Below the pieces are notes generated by a model. That model searched no databases. It was given only the letters and a program-made list of their open reading frames with translations, and had not been told where the DNA came from. The position numbers were made by a program, and so were the translations under genes. Shown here in pieces: positions 9,726 through 19,357 of a stretch of DNA of 59,782 nt (position 1 is the stretch's first letter; each line of letters starts with the position of its first letter). The stretch is from Anaerotignum sp. (GTDB taxonomy: Bacteria; Bacillota; Clostridia; Lachnospirales; Anaerotignaceae). The DNA lies in assembly GCA_020024265.1 (NCBI GenBank), contig JAHHTW010000011.1, positions 1 through 59,782 on the forward strand. Direction: 5' to 3'.

Positions 9726-9836
9726 TATTTCATTTGTATAAACGATTTTTGTATCTATCTCCTCTCCCTAATCCATAGCGTTTCTTCTTTACTGTTTCTC
9801 CTTACGGGCATAAAACCTTTCCTTCCTTTTTTGCAT

Positions 9837-9869
9837 AAAAAAAGACTGTTGACTGATGCAACAATCTTT
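9837..9869 (-). terminator. Terminator downstream of the Sel1 remnant
   Basis: An 11-bp near-perfect stem (AAAGATTGTTG/CAACAGTCTTT read on the minus strand) is followed by seven T residues. It lies downstream of the degenerate Sel1 gene and the hemerythrin gene. Confidence 0.75.
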
Positions 9870-9950
9870 TTATCATACTTCATATTTGAGCCATTTTCAT
9901 TTCAAAACAGTTTCAAATGATACATGCGGAGGCGCAGCATGGCTTTGCAG

Positions 9951-10475
9951 TCAATCCTGTGCGAAGTTTTCTCCTTGTTCTGCCCGCTTTGGTATACCAA
10001 TACATTACCTTTGTATTGCTTTTTGCAGTACCCTTTCCAACTTCATACATCCAACCCAGCTTCAGCTGTCCTCTTGCGTAATTTTGTTTTGCCGATTTTT
10101 GCAGCCATTCCACTGCTTATTTCGCATCCTGCTCTATACCAAGACCTTTTTCATATAACAATGCCAAATTACATTGTACTCTGTCCAATCCTCTATGTGC
10201 TGCTATGCTGTAGCAATAGAATGCCTGCTCACTATCCTTTTCTGTACCTGCTCCATACAGGTATATTCTGCCTACTTCCGTTTGTGCGCTTGCATCTGCT
10301 TGTGTTGCTGCCGTCATATACCAACCAAATAAAAGGCTGTCTCATCGTCCATATCATCATAGAAATATTCTGCCAGAAAAAGCTATGCATCCACATCCCC
10401 TTGCTCTGCGGCTGCGATGTATGATGCAGGCAATTCTTTGTTTTGCTCTTTTTTCGTTTGCGCATCGGGATTCAT
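9951..10475 (-). pseudogene. Decayed Sel1-repeat (TPR-like) protein gene
   Basis: Reading the minus strand across frames recovers about 170 codons of Sel1-like repeats. Recognisable pieces are AAAEQGDVDA, LFLAEYFYDD, VGRIYLYGAGTEKDSEQAF, LALLYEKGLGIEQDAK and AVEWLQKSA. The frame is broken by a TAG at 10383-10385, a TAA at 10117-10119 exactly where a Lys codon is expected, and at least two frameshifts (near 10300-10320 and near 9980). Sel1 proteins are helical-repeat adaptors in signalling. Position directly behind the hemerythrin-CheX gene suggests the intact version worked with it. The sequence excludes a functional full-length product unless the assembly has several errors. Confidence 0.85.
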
Positions 10476-10525
10476 GGCATCATTGCCTTTCTGTCACAAA
10501 AGACAGTTGCGCAAAAGCGATATTT

Positions 10526-11386
10526 TTATACATACACTGCAACTGTCATGGTTCCAATCTCTGTATCAATTCTCATTTTCTGATCTGCTGGCAAATCACG
10601 CCATCCATTTTGTAAAATTTGAGGTGGACGAATATCACAAGCAGTGCCTTTTTCCGAAATGGCAATCGTGCCCTTACCACTTGAAATATTGGATACCTCT
10701 GCCAATGCAGAACAAACCAAATCATCAATTTCCTCAGGTGCAAAGGATAACATGGTTTTTACCAGCTGTATGGAAAAATCCTTTGTAAATCCAAAAACAA
10801 CGCTACCCTGCAAATCACCAATCAATGCAACCTCAATAAAAATATCTCCCATATCCAAATCATCATAAATTTTCGTCTGGTGCATATCCTCTGTACGCAA
10901 TCCGGCGATGGTTTCCAATACCTCTACCGTACTGTTTGCAAAATAGTCGATGTAAGAAGATGGGTGCTGCACAGACTGCGGCTTTGCCTTGGTTGTATAT
11001 TTTAAGTCTTCTCCCACAACGTGATATACCAACCATGCACTCATCATACCTGCACATTTTTTCACTACATGCATTGCATATCCTGTATTTTCTAATTGCT
11101 CTGCGTATTTTTCCACCTCTTGCTTAAGATCCTGATGTTGTTTGATATGCTTTTCCTGATCTGCATAGCCAATGGACTTGAAATATGCTTCTTCGTCCTC
11201 AAAATGAAAAGTTACATATGCTTTCAAAAATTGTATGATTTCCTGATAAACCTTGGGACGATTTGCTCCTTCGAGTTCCTGCACCAACTCATCAACCTTC
11301 TGAAACAGCATTTTATGCTGTATATCTATATTTTCTATACCCACTGCATAACTTTCTTTCCATATACGACATTCTTCTTTTCCCAT
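10526..11386 (-). CDS. Bacteriohemerythrin-CheX fusion protein
   Basis: This 286-residue protein fuses two domains. Residues 8-130 are a bacteriohemerythrin with the full diiron ligand set: H24, H61, E65, H80, H84, H122 and D127. Residues about 145-286 resemble CheX/CheC-type phosphatases, with the ExxN-like motif in ALAEVSNISSGKG near residue 230 and PPQILQNG near the end. Hemerythrins bind O2 (or NO) and CheX dephosphorylates CheY-P, so the fusion could tie gas sensing to chemotaxis-like signalling. No che or flagellar genes are in the window. It lies between a GGDEF gene and the Sel1 remnant, all on the minus strand. Confidence 0.88.
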   Translation of the reverse strand: MGKEECRIWKESYAVGIENIDIQHKMLFQKVDELVQELEGANRPKVYQEIIQFLKAYVTFHFEDEEAYFKSIGYADQEKHIKQHQDLKQEVEKYAEQLENTGYAMHVVKKCAGMMSAWLVYHVVGEDLKYTTKAKPQSVQHPSSYIDYFANSTVEVLETIAGLRTEDMHQTKIYDDLDMGDIFIEVALIGDLQGSVVFGFTKDFSIQLVKTMLSFAPEEIDDLVCSALAEVSNISSGKGTIAISEKGTACDIRPPQILQNGWRDLPADQKMRIDTEIGTMTVAVYV

Positions 11387-11535
11387 TTTCGCAATACTCC
11401 TTTTTCATAAAATAATCAAATGCTGTCAAAAAGACTTGGAACTCTTTTATATGCCGACAATATACCATGATAGATACCCCAAAATAACATCTGCAATACA
11501 AACGTCTTTTTCTCAATGCTTCACTCTTTATGCCA

Positions 11536-13440
11536 TTATGACAGATTTTCGGAATAAAATCGATATCCGTTTTTGGTTGTGTGTTTGACCTGATATAACG
11601 CCTGATCTGCTTTTTCATACAATGCTGCAAATGTTGTATGATTTTCATCTGTCAGCATAATACCAATGGATGCACTAAGCTGAATATTGCAATCATCCTT
11701 TTGGTAATTTTTGTCCAACAGATGATTCAGTTCTTGTATCCGTTGTTCAAACGCAGGAATATCTTTGATATTTTTTGCAAATACGACAAATTCATCTCCA
11801 CCCAATCTTCCAACAATATCTTCTTGCCGGAAGAATCCTCTCAATGTATTTGCTGTATGCTGTAAAACAATATCCCCCATTCCATGCCCCATGATGTCAT
11901 TTACTTCTTTGAAGTGATCCAAATCCAAAATCAACAATGCCCCTACCTGATGCTTTCCTGTATTCTCATACAACGCAAGTTTTGTTTTTTTCAAAAAAGC
12001 CTCTCTATTATATAAGCTTGTCAAGAAATCTATTTCGGACTTTTTCTGTATCTTTTTAATATCATGTAAATGACTTTCAATTTGTTTGTCTTTCTCCTTC
12101 TGTTCCCCATAGTCCTCCAATACGCCAATGATTTGGTCTGTATTTTCTTGATCCTTTGAAATAATATTGATACGAATCCATTCCTTTTGCTCCTTGATTT
12201 TTGTATAGATAATGACCGAATCACAGATCTTATGTTCTACAATCACTTGTTGATACCATTGCTTGTAGTCCTCGAAACTACCTACATCCAGCATTCCCCG
12301 TGTCACCAGCGTTTCCGGTTGCATATCTGCAAAGCTACAACATTGTGTAACATCTTTGACAGGATACCCGTATAAGACAATTTGCTTTTCCTTCCGATCA
12401 ATCATAAACGGAATATTCTTTGTTTGTTCCAATGATGCTTGAAACAATACATTGATTGTTTGAATTTCACTATGTTGCTTTGCAATTTTTTTATACATGG
12501 TATAGATCAAATGATAAATCACACCAAATATGGTAGATAAACCGACAGTCAATAGTATAAAGAAATTTGCGATGATCTGTCGTGTATGCGCAACATAAGC
12601 ATGCAGCCCATCCTCCACTTGTATGGAAAATAAATACCAGTTGTTGATTTTCAGCGGACGGTAGCTGATATAGCGTCCCGCCTGATCTCCTGCAAAATAA
12701 AAAATTCCACTTTCTCCTTTTCGCACGCTCTCATGTAGTTTCTCTATGGACATATCGCCTGCATAATCAGATTTTTTCATTTCTTCCCATATATTTAGCC
12801 CATTGTATCTCGTATATGGATACAGCAAAAATTTGCTTTTGGAAGAAAACAGATAATGACCTTCGTCATCAATAATCTGAAAATATTTATACTGATCATT
12901 CAGAACCTGTACATTGTTTGCAATATCTCTCAGGGCACATTTTCCCCATAGAATCCCGCAAATCTTCTGATTGATCTTTAATGGAACAGCAATAAAAATA
13001 AGCGTTTCATTTCCATTTTTCAATACATTGGAAATATAAACCTCATCTTTTTCAATATATTCCCGTATATGTGCATATGAAATATGATATGCTTGACCGG
13101 AGGAATCCACACCATGCCCATTCAAGTCTGAAATTCCCATCATATCAAAATTAGAGGTAGCATGCACTTTTTGTAATTGGTTGATTATTTTATCAGGAGC
13201 ATCCATTTGCAGCTCCGTTACTTGCAGTGTTTGAATATAGCGTTCCAATTCCAACTGAAAATTTTGCTCCACATATACAGACAATTCCTCTATGTGCTGC
13301 ATGGTATATTTGAATGACATATCATACAATTTTTTATTAAAATACAGAAACCCTATGATTTGTGCCACCAACACAGAAAATAAAATGCATATAATGAGTG
13401 TAATTTTTTTGGATTCTTTCGATTTGAACCATTTTTTCAT
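11536..13440 (-). CDS. Membrane diguanylate cyclase with Cache sensor
   Basis: This 634-residue protein makes cyclic di-GMP. A transmembrane helix at about 13-33 precedes an extracytoplasmic Cache-like sensor (about 34-285). A second helix lies at about 295-320. A divergent PAS-like region and a coiled linker ending QIESHLHDIKKIQKK lead to the GGDEF domain (about 470-634). The active site is intact (GGDEF, 547-551), and an RQED inhibitory I-site at 538-541 predicts product feedback. The start has AAGGGG 7 bp upstream. No c-di-GMP effector gene is seen nearby; the adjacent hemerythrin-CheX gene suggests a shared environmental-sensing role. Confidence 0.93.
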   Translation of the reverse strand: MKKWFKSKESKKITLIICILFSVLVAQIIGFLYFNKKLYDMSFKYTMQHIEELSVYVEQNFQLELERYIQTLQVTELQMDAPDKIINQLQKVHATSNFDMMGISDLNGHGVDSSGQAYHISYAHIREYIEKDEVYISNVLKNGNETLIFIAVPLKINQKICGILWGKCALRDIANNVQVLNDQYKYFQIIDDEGHYLFSSKSKFLLYPYTRYNGLNIWEEMKKSDYAGDMSIEKLHESVRKGESGIFYFAGDQAGRYISYRPLKINNWYLFSIQVEDGLHAYVAHTRQIIANFFILLTVGLSTIFGVIYHLIYTMYKKIAKQHSEIQTINVLFQASLEQTKNIPFMIDRKEKQIVLYGYPVKDVTQCCSFADMQPETLVTRGMLDVGSFEDYKQWYQQVIVEHKICDSVIIYTKIKEQKEWIRINIISKDQENTDQIIGVLEDYGEQKEKDKQIESHLHDIKKIQKKSEIDFLTSLYNREAFLKKTKLALYENTGKHQVGALLILDLDHFKEVNDIMGHGMGDIVLQHTANTLRGFFRQEDIVGRLGGDEFVVFAKNIKDIPAFEQRIQELNHLLDKNYQKDDCNIQLSASIGIMLTDENHTTFAALYEKADQALYQVKHTTKNGYRFYSENLS

Positions 13441-13693
13441 GTATGTACCCCTTTTCTACATGGAAAAAATCCTTGCATTGACCATAATATTACCATCATA
13501 TCAGCTCTGATCATCATAAAAACTTCCAAATACCGAATTCACATGTTTCGTTAATATTAGTGTATCACGCAAATATCCTTTTTTCAATATATCCACTTGG
13601 AATACATACCCGCAATATTGCACAAATTACAACATAGCATAACGCAACCTCCATCAGACAAACGACCTTTCCCATCTATAGATACTGATATAC

Positions 13694-13745
13694 AAAAAAC
13701 ATCCATAAAGTCAGGAGGTCTTTCTCTGCTTTATGGATGTTTTTT
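13694..13745 (-). terminator. Terminator of the Ytr-type ABC operon
   Basis: A perfect 17-bp stem (CATCCATAAAG core) with an 18-nt loop is flanked by A6 and T6. It lies just downstream of the ATPase gene that ends the operon. Confidence 0.88.
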
Positions 13746-13761
13746 ATTTCGATTTATGCTT

Positions 13762-14484
13762 TTATTTTAACAATTCCACAAACTTGCCATCTACATATCC
13801 AGATACATCTTTCATCAAGTCCACCAAGCTTCTTCCCTGTGCATGCAATTCATCCATTGTAACATCTGCGGCAATTTCTTTATTTTTCAACACCATTGCA
13901 CGATCAATGAAATTTTCAATCTCCTCAATTTCGTGCGTGGTGATAAAAATGGTTTCTGTTCCTGTTAAACTGCCTGCCAATGCCTGCATAAAATCCTTTC
14001 TGGTGAACATATCCTTTCCAATAAAAGGCTCATCCATAATGATGTACTTGGTTCTTTTTGCCATGCCCGCTGCTACTTCTGCTTTTGCCTTCTGCCCTTT
14101 GGACATATGCTTGATTGGTTTTTCTTCCAGCTGGAAAAATGTAAGCAGCTTTTGATAATACGGCATATCAAATTTCGGATAAAAGTCTGCCAAAAATTCC
14201 CCAAACTGCATGGGTGTCAAGTCACGAAAATAGGTTCCCGCTTCACTGATGAATGCAATCTCTCCATAGGTTTCCTGTATGGTTTTTCCATCAAAAAAAA
14301 TACCGCTTTCCAAATAATGTGGCTTCAATATTCCTGTCAAAAGCTTCAAAAGTGTGGTTTTGCCAACGCCGTTTGCCCCCAATACCCCTACAATCTGACC
14401 ATCCGGAACTGTGAAAGAAATATCCTTCAAAACAAATGCTTCTTCTGCTTTATAAGAAAACCATAGATTTTTTACTTCTACCAT
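13762..14484 (-). CDS. ABC transporter ATP-binding protein, YtrB/BcrA-like
   Basis: This 240-residue ATPase has Walker A GANGVGKTT, a divergent signature MSKGQKAK, Walker B YIIMDEP and switch His in ITTHEIEE. The lysine-rich MSKGQKAK signature is common in the YtrB/YtrE class. It is the last gene of a GntR-led operon and is the only ATPase, so it probably energises both permeases. The start at 14484 has AAGGAG 8 bp upstream and begins 5 bp after the previous stop. The family exports or responds to cell-envelope antibiotics or regulates wall synthesis; the substrate here is unknown. Confidence 0.92.
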   Translation of the reverse strand: MVEVKNLWFSYKAEEAFVLKDISFTVPDGQIVGVLGANGVGKTTLLKLLTGILKPHYLESGIFFDGKTIQETYGEIAFISEAGTYFRDLTPMQFGEFLADFYPKFDMPYYQKLLTFFQLEEKPIKHMSKGQKAKAEVAAGMAKRTKYIIMDEPFIGKDMFTRKDFMQALAGSLTGTETIFITTHEIEEIENFIDRAMVLKNKEIAADVTMDELHAQGRSLVDLMKDVSGYVDGKFVELLK

Positions 14485-14489
14485 ACCGT

Positions 14490-16067
14490 TCACTCCTTCC
14501 AATCCATCACACGCAGCTGCTCAATCTGTCTGATATCACTTTCCAAGAATGCGGCGCCCTCCCGCATCTGCAAATAACCGTTTTCTTTTGCATTGTCAAT
14601 ATTGGCGATTTCTGTCAGCTTATCCTGCCAGCAGTCCGTGCGCAATCGCCCCTCATACAATGTGTTTTGCTCCTGTGCATCTATGATTTTGATTGTAACC
14701 TCATCCATCGTACCATAGCGTTTGATTTCGTCTAATTTTTTTCCTTCTTCTGCTGCCTGTATATCCCAATACAATACCTGTTTACCATTGGATACAGCAT
14801 CTCTTACCGTGTCATCCATAGGCATTTCTGTAACACCCTCTTTTGTAATCCACAACAGCATCCTGCCAATGTCTGTTTCATAGGTACTGCCGTAATCGCT
14901 GCTTGTTTTTGCAGTATCCTCATACATTGTGCCACGAAGATTTACAGATAACGATATGCCATCCTCGAATTTTGTTTGCCTGCATTTGATTTCAAATCTT
15001 GGATCTCCTGTGAAACGATAATTTGGTATCGTATCCCATTGTATTTCCTGCTTTACGCTACCAACAAGAGCGCCTTTGGCATCATATACATCTACCACCC
15101 ACATATTGTCCTTTACAGAGAATAATGCAAATTGATTTTCTCCTATGCCCTCCAGGCCAACCACACTGCTTTCTTTTGCATCTGGAACTGCAACGATCGG
15201 CTCTGCTGTTCCATATTCTTCTCGCATATTCAGGAAGTCCGAAAAATCCATATCCCCAGAATATGTTGCTGGTTTTTCTGCCTCTACAGATACACGATAT
15301 ACATAGGTAGTACCTTCACATCTCTGATCTGGTGCTACCACCGCATAAATTTCATTTCCCACATTTGTCACATAATCACGTAACTGATGTACACCATCTT
15401 CCTCTCCTGCATAGCTATCGTTATAGTTGTTATAACAATGCCTATAATTTATATAATCCAATCTTTCATGCTCTTCTGCGCCTACAGCAAATATATAAGG
15501 TTGATCTCTCATCACAAGTCCTGTGGAAAAACGTGCAATATTGCTTCTTCCATATGCACTATGGATGCCACGGGATGTCATATAAAATGCCTCTACATCA
15601 CATAATACCTCTACGGCATCTGTGGTAATGGTTTCCCCTTTGACCGCATCTGTATATGCATCGAAAAGCCCTACCTGACATTCTTGTGTATACTCCTGCT
15701 TGGCACCCTTTGCCGGTACCACATTGGTAGATATCATGAAATGATCTCCTGATATAGGTGCATACAAATACGCATGTATCCCACGGATTCCCATACGATG
15801 ATTTTCCTCTATGGCTTTCCAATCGTCTGTACCATATGCACAATGCTTTGTTTCCAAATTTCCGTTTATGAGCGTAAATGCTGTGCTTTCTGTTTGATCT
15901 CCCATCACACCTTCCAAAGGAAACGCCTTCAAGTATGCTGCATCCCCTTGTATATCCTCCAAATATACCGTATTCTTTTGTCGTGCTGAAACGACATATG
16001 CACCAAATGCAATCATGCATACCAAGCTTCCCAGCAAGCTGATGCCGACCCAATTTTGTTTTTTCAT
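14490..16067 (-). CDS. Membrane-anchored extracytoplasmic protein, Ytr operon copy 2
   Basis: This 525-residue protein has one N-terminal signal anchor (residues 8-27) and a large exported domain rich in beta structure, with no recognised catalytic motif. It is a paralogue of the 516-residue protein encoded at 16941-18491: both share an N-terminal anchor, a following DxxGD segment, GLEGI/IVGL-type repeats and C-terminal segments of similar layout. A role as an accessory, ligand-binding subunit of the ABC transporter is inferred from its place between permease and ATPase genes. The start has GGGAGGGG 5 bp upstream. Confidence 0.75.
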   Translation of the reverse strand: MKKQNWVGISLLGSLVCMIAFGAYVVSARQKNTVYLEDIQGDAAYLKAFPLEGVMGDQTESTAFTLINGNLETKHCAYGTDDWKAIEENHRMGIRGIHAYLYAPISGDHFMISTNVVPAKGAKQEYTQECQVGLFDAYTDAVKGETITTDAVEVLCDVEAFYMTSRGIHSAYGRSNIARFSTGLVMRDQPYIFAVGAEEHERLDYINYRHCYNNYNDSYAGEEDGVHQLRDYVTNVGNEIYAVVAPDQRCEGTTYVYRVSVEAEKPATYSGDMDFSDFLNMREEYGTAEPIVAVPDAKESSVVGLEGIGENQFALFSVKDNMWVVDVYDAKGALVGSVKQEIQWDTIPNYRFTGDPRFEIKCRQTKFEDGISLSVNLRGTMYEDTAKTSSDYGSTYETDIGRMLLWITKEGVTEMPMDDTVRDAVSNGKQVLYWDIQAAEEGKKLDEIKRYGTMDEVTIKIIDAQEQNTLYEGRLRTDCWQDKLTEIANIDNAKENGYLQMREGAAFLESDIRQIEQLRVMDWKE

Positions 16068-16082
16068 GAAAGCCCCTCCCTT

Positions 16083-16925
16083 CTATACTTCTATGCTGTT
16101 TTTCATACTTCTCAAGGATTGTATCACAATCAAAATACTTGCCAGTATCGCTATTCCCAAATCCAGTGCGATTTCTCCCAAAAATATGATATCCGCATGA
16201 TTCTGAGAGAGCCATGTACCGGACAACACACGCAATCCCCAATAACAGCCGAAAATCGGAACCAAAATCCGCAATTTACCTCCACAATGTAGTCCACAAT
16301 ACAACACACTTGCCAATATCAAGAACATACTACAGAGCAATACACCCATCTGCCATACAGATGTCGGAAACCATGTAGATAAAAATACACTCCGACGAAA
16401 TGCCAAAAACAATCCATTTGTTCGACTTGCATCCAATCCCTGCACTGTCAGCTCCGGTGAAACATAAAAGATTTCCTTTGCCGCAACTGTTGTATAATGC
16501 GACATGATTGGTGCATACAATACCACCATCATCAGCAGCCAAGAAAGGAAATACAACAGCATCATGGATATTGCTGACAACCAAAAAGCAATATAAATCT
16601 GTGTGCGTTTCATAGGTAGTGCCAAAATGCTATAAATCCCCTTACTATGATAGAAAAAATCACTTGCCTGTTTGACAATCAGCATCAATAAAAGCAACCA
16701 TCCGCATAAAAAGACAACAGGTGCGATGCTGCCATCTACCACAGCTTCATATGGCAGAAATGCTTTTGGAAAATGCTTGCTGTCATCGATGCCGGCTGGC
16801 TTTGGAAATGCTTGAAAAAGCATCAAAATCAGCCCCAAGCCCAAGCTTCCAAGCCATACCATGAGTCCTTTTTTCCACATATTCCAACGAAATAAATAAT
16901 TGCTGAGTTTCCATGTGTCATTCAT
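16083..16925 (-). CDS. ABC transporter permease, Ytr operon copy 2
   Basis: This 280-residue protein has about six predicted transmembrane helices and the segment LALPMKRTQIY typical of ABC-2 type permeases in YtrC/D-like operons. It is clearly paralogous to the 287-residue permease at 18494-19357: both carry the WKLSxYLF start, PMKR, AAKEIFY and NGLFLAFRRS. The start has GGGGGG about 8 bp upstream. It is followed after 15 bp by its exported partner gene. Confidence 0.85.
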   Translation of the reverse strand: MNDTWKLSNYLFRWNMWKKGLMVWLGSLGLGLILMLFQAFPKPAGIDDSKHFPKAFLPYEAVVDGSIAPVVFLCGWLLLLMLIVKQASDFFYHSKGIYSILALPMKRTQIYIAFWLSAISMMLLYFLSWLLMMVVLYAPIMSHYTTVAAKEIFYVSPELTVQGLDASRTNGLFLAFRRSVFLSTWFPTSVWQMGVLLCSMFLILASVLYCGLHCGGKLRILVPIFGCYWGLRVLSGTWLSQNHADIIFLGEIALDLGIAILASILIVIQSLRSMKNSIEV

Positions 16926-16940
16926 ACACCCTTCCCCCTT

Positions 16941-18491
16941 CTATCTAAAAATTCTGTATGATCTTGTACCTCCACTTGCCCAGTCTATATATTCTGATTG
17001 ACCATGTACAGGGAGCATCTGACCAAAATAACGAATCCTACCATATCCTGCATCCACGGCATACAGTGCATCCTTTCTATCCTCCAAATAACCTGCCTTT
17101 CTACCGATATTGATTGCTGAAAGCCTTTTGAAGTTGTCTTTGTTTATATCATTTGTCAAAATACCTGTGTACAATAGCTTTCCCGTTTCTGCATCTCGTA
17201 TCTTTAGTTCATACTCATTGGGTACAAAGCCTACAAAAGGCTTTAATTCTGGATATGGGAAGTTCGATGTATATGCTACAGACAGCACTTTTCCGTCTAT
17301 ATAGTCTACATAATCTACATATTCTTCTACAGGTAATTCTTTGATTTGCTCATTGGTGCATACATAAGAGCAATCACCCTCCCAAACATAATGCTCTGTA
17401 TCATCCTCCGGTGTTTCCATTTCCATCTGTACCAACAATCTAAACCACATGATTGTATTCTGTTCATGTGAAATCGTGTGCACAAAATCCACCGTATATT
17501 TTGAAAATTCTTCTATACCGGTATCCTTACGTGTAATCAAATTTCCTGCAATATCGTATAATTCCAATATCAAGCAATCATTTTCCGTACGAGCCAACAA
17601 AAGTCTTTCTTCATTGACTTTGATCAAGCCAACAATCCTTTGATTTTTGTTTACAGAAAACGTCCGCAGCACATTTGCTTTTCCTTTTGCCTGATCCTGT
17701 AATTCCATACTACTTCCTCTGCCATTTGCCATGCCTTCCTTGGGAATTTGCATCAGAAACACCTCACCCTCGCAGGCTTCGTTTGTTGCCAAAATTGTAT
17801 AAATTGCATCCTTACATTCTGCCGTTGCCAAATGTAAGTCCAAATCCGATACTTCCTGTATCGACCAATCATGTCCGGTTTCTTCCCATGTTGTAAAGTA
17901 GTATTCTCCTTTGGACATCTGTAAACCTGTATCAAATCTGGTATGCATGCCTTCATATAAATCTATGACTTCACCATAAATTTTAATGGTGTCTGTGGTA
18001 AAGCCACTCATATGCAAATCCATCTTATTTGGAAAATTTTGATTCATCGTTTGTGTCAAAATCTTTTGATTGTTTTCTGTTAAATCTTGTATTTTTGTCA
18101 CCGATGTCCGCTTGGTATCTGTAGGTGGAACAGAAAATACTTCTCCTTCTATTGTAGAATCATAATCATATTGATGCTTTGCAAAATATTTTTGTATGCC
18201 GGTATTGCCTTTTTGTTCCTCTCCAAATAAGATACCCATTTCCAAACCATCTATCGGGTAATATCTCGTATGCATCGCTCCATCTTCCCATACAAAATGC
18301 TCCGCACCTGAGGAGTCTGCTGTAATTCCCTGAAACGAAAAATCATCCATTTGAGAACGATCACCAGAAACGTCCAATATTCTAATACTGGTGCGTCCCT
18401 GTGCCACAACCATATATCCCACAAAAAGCACAAAAAGCAATGCGGCTCCAATCAATATTTGCAAAACAACATTTCTTTTTTTCCGTTTCAT
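16941..18491 (-). CDS. Membrane-anchored extracytoplasmic protein, Ytr operon copy 1
   Basis: This 516-residue protein carries a basic N-terminus (MKRKKRN), a single transmembrane anchor at about 10-28 and a large exterior domain with no enzyme motif that I recognise. Its gene begins 2 bp after the first permease gene, so translation is probably coupled. It is the counterpart of the 525-residue protein in the second half of the operon. The start has GGAGGGG about 5 bp upstream. A ligand-binding or accessory function is inferred from context. Confidence 0.75.
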   Translation of the reverse strand: MKRKKRNVVLQILIGAALLFVLFVGYMVVAQGRTSIRILDVSGDRSQMDDFSFQGITADSSGAEHFVWEDGAMHTRYYPIDGLEMGILFGEEQKGNTGIQKYFAKHQYDYDSTIEGEVFSVPPTDTKRTSVTKIQDLTENNQKILTQTMNQNFPNKMDLHMSGFTTDTIKIYGEVIDLYEGMHTRFDTGLQMSKGEYYFTTWEETGHDWSIQEVSDLDLHLATAECKDAIYTILATNEACEGEVFLMQIPKEGMANGRGSSMELQDQAKGKANVLRTFSVNKNQRIVGLIKVNEERLLLARTENDCLILELYDIAGNLITRKDTGIEEFSKYTVDFVHTISHEQNTIMWFRLLVQMEMETPEDDTEHYVWEGDCSYVCTNEQIKELPVEEYVDYVDYIDGKVLSVAYTSNFPYPELKPFVGFVPNEYELKIRDAETGKLLYTGILTNDINKDNFKRLSAINIGRKAGYLEDRKDALYAVDAGYGRIRYFGQMLPVHGQSEYIDWASGGTRSYRIFR

Positions 18492-18493
18492 AC

Positions 18494-19357
18494 CTACCCC
18501 TCCGATCCTTCCACCTGTTCCTCCAAAGTTCGTAAAACACAGGATTGTATCAATAGCATCATGAATGCTGCAACCACACTGATAACAATATTTTTTCCTA
18601 AAAATAAGCCATTGCTGCTTGATATGTATCTATGTATACATGCACTCAATATCAAATAGACACCACCGGCAATACTCAATATACTAACCACAATACAAGC
18701 TGCTGTACTCTTTGTGTAAAATGCACCAAATAATATCGCTGTCCACAGCAAAAGCAGTCCTGCTACAAATGCAGGTACATGCCACAATGAGGATGGGAAA
18801 AACGTGGATAAAAACCAGCTTCTGCGAAATGCCAAAAACAAACCATTATACAAATGTGTATCCATATTGGTGAGTGTATGTCCTTCGGAAAGATAGAATA
18901 TTTCTTTTGCTGCCTGATGCTCGTATACCATCGTAATTGGGAAATATGCCAAAACCAAAAGCACAAGCCATAGAATATAATATATTACGATTGCAGCAAT
19001 GCTACAAAGTGCAAAAGCGTAGTAGACCTCTTTTCTTTTCATAGGTAATGTAAATAACGTATAAGCACCCTTACCATGATTGAAAAAGCCCTTGATCTGC
19101 AAAAACAATGTAGCAAAAATCAAAAGCAATCCCAATATAAAAATAATAGGCAAAAAACTGTAATCCACTACCATATCATATGTTTGGAAGCATTTGGGGA
19201 AGTATTCGTATTCACTGACGTTTGCATCTACGTGTATCATACCTACGTAAAACAATGTGATGGCTGCCAAGATCAAGCTGGCAATCCAGATATATTTCTC
19301 CCATTTTTTCCAGTACCAGAAAAAAAGATAATCACTGAGTTTCCATATATTTTTCAT
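18494..19357 (-). CDS. ABC transporter permease, Ytr operon copy 1
   Basis: This is a 287-residue permease with about six transmembrane helices and the LPMKRKEVY motif of YtrC/D-like ABC-2 permeases. The ATG at 19357 overlaps the stop codon of the GntR gene (ATGA) and GAGGAGGG lies 7 bp upstream. A nearly parallel copy lies 1.6 kb downstream, and one ATPase at the operon end must serve both. The permease pair is presumably the product of tandem duplication together with the exterior protein gene. Confidence 0.87.
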   Translation of the reverse strand: MKNIWKLSDYLFFWYWKKWEKYIWIASLILAAITLFYVGMIHVDANVSEYEYFPKCFQTYDMVVDYSFLPIIFILGLLLIFATLFLQIKGFFNHGKGAYTLFTLPMKRKEVYYAFALCSIAAIVIYYILWLVLLVLAYFPITMVYEHQAAKEIFYLSEGHTLTNMDTHLYNGLFLAFRRSWFLSTFFPSSLWHVPAFVAGLLLLWTAILFGAFYTKSTAACIVVSILSIAGGVYLILSACIHRYISSSNGLFLGKNIVISVVAAFMMLLIQSCVLRTLEEQVEGSEG

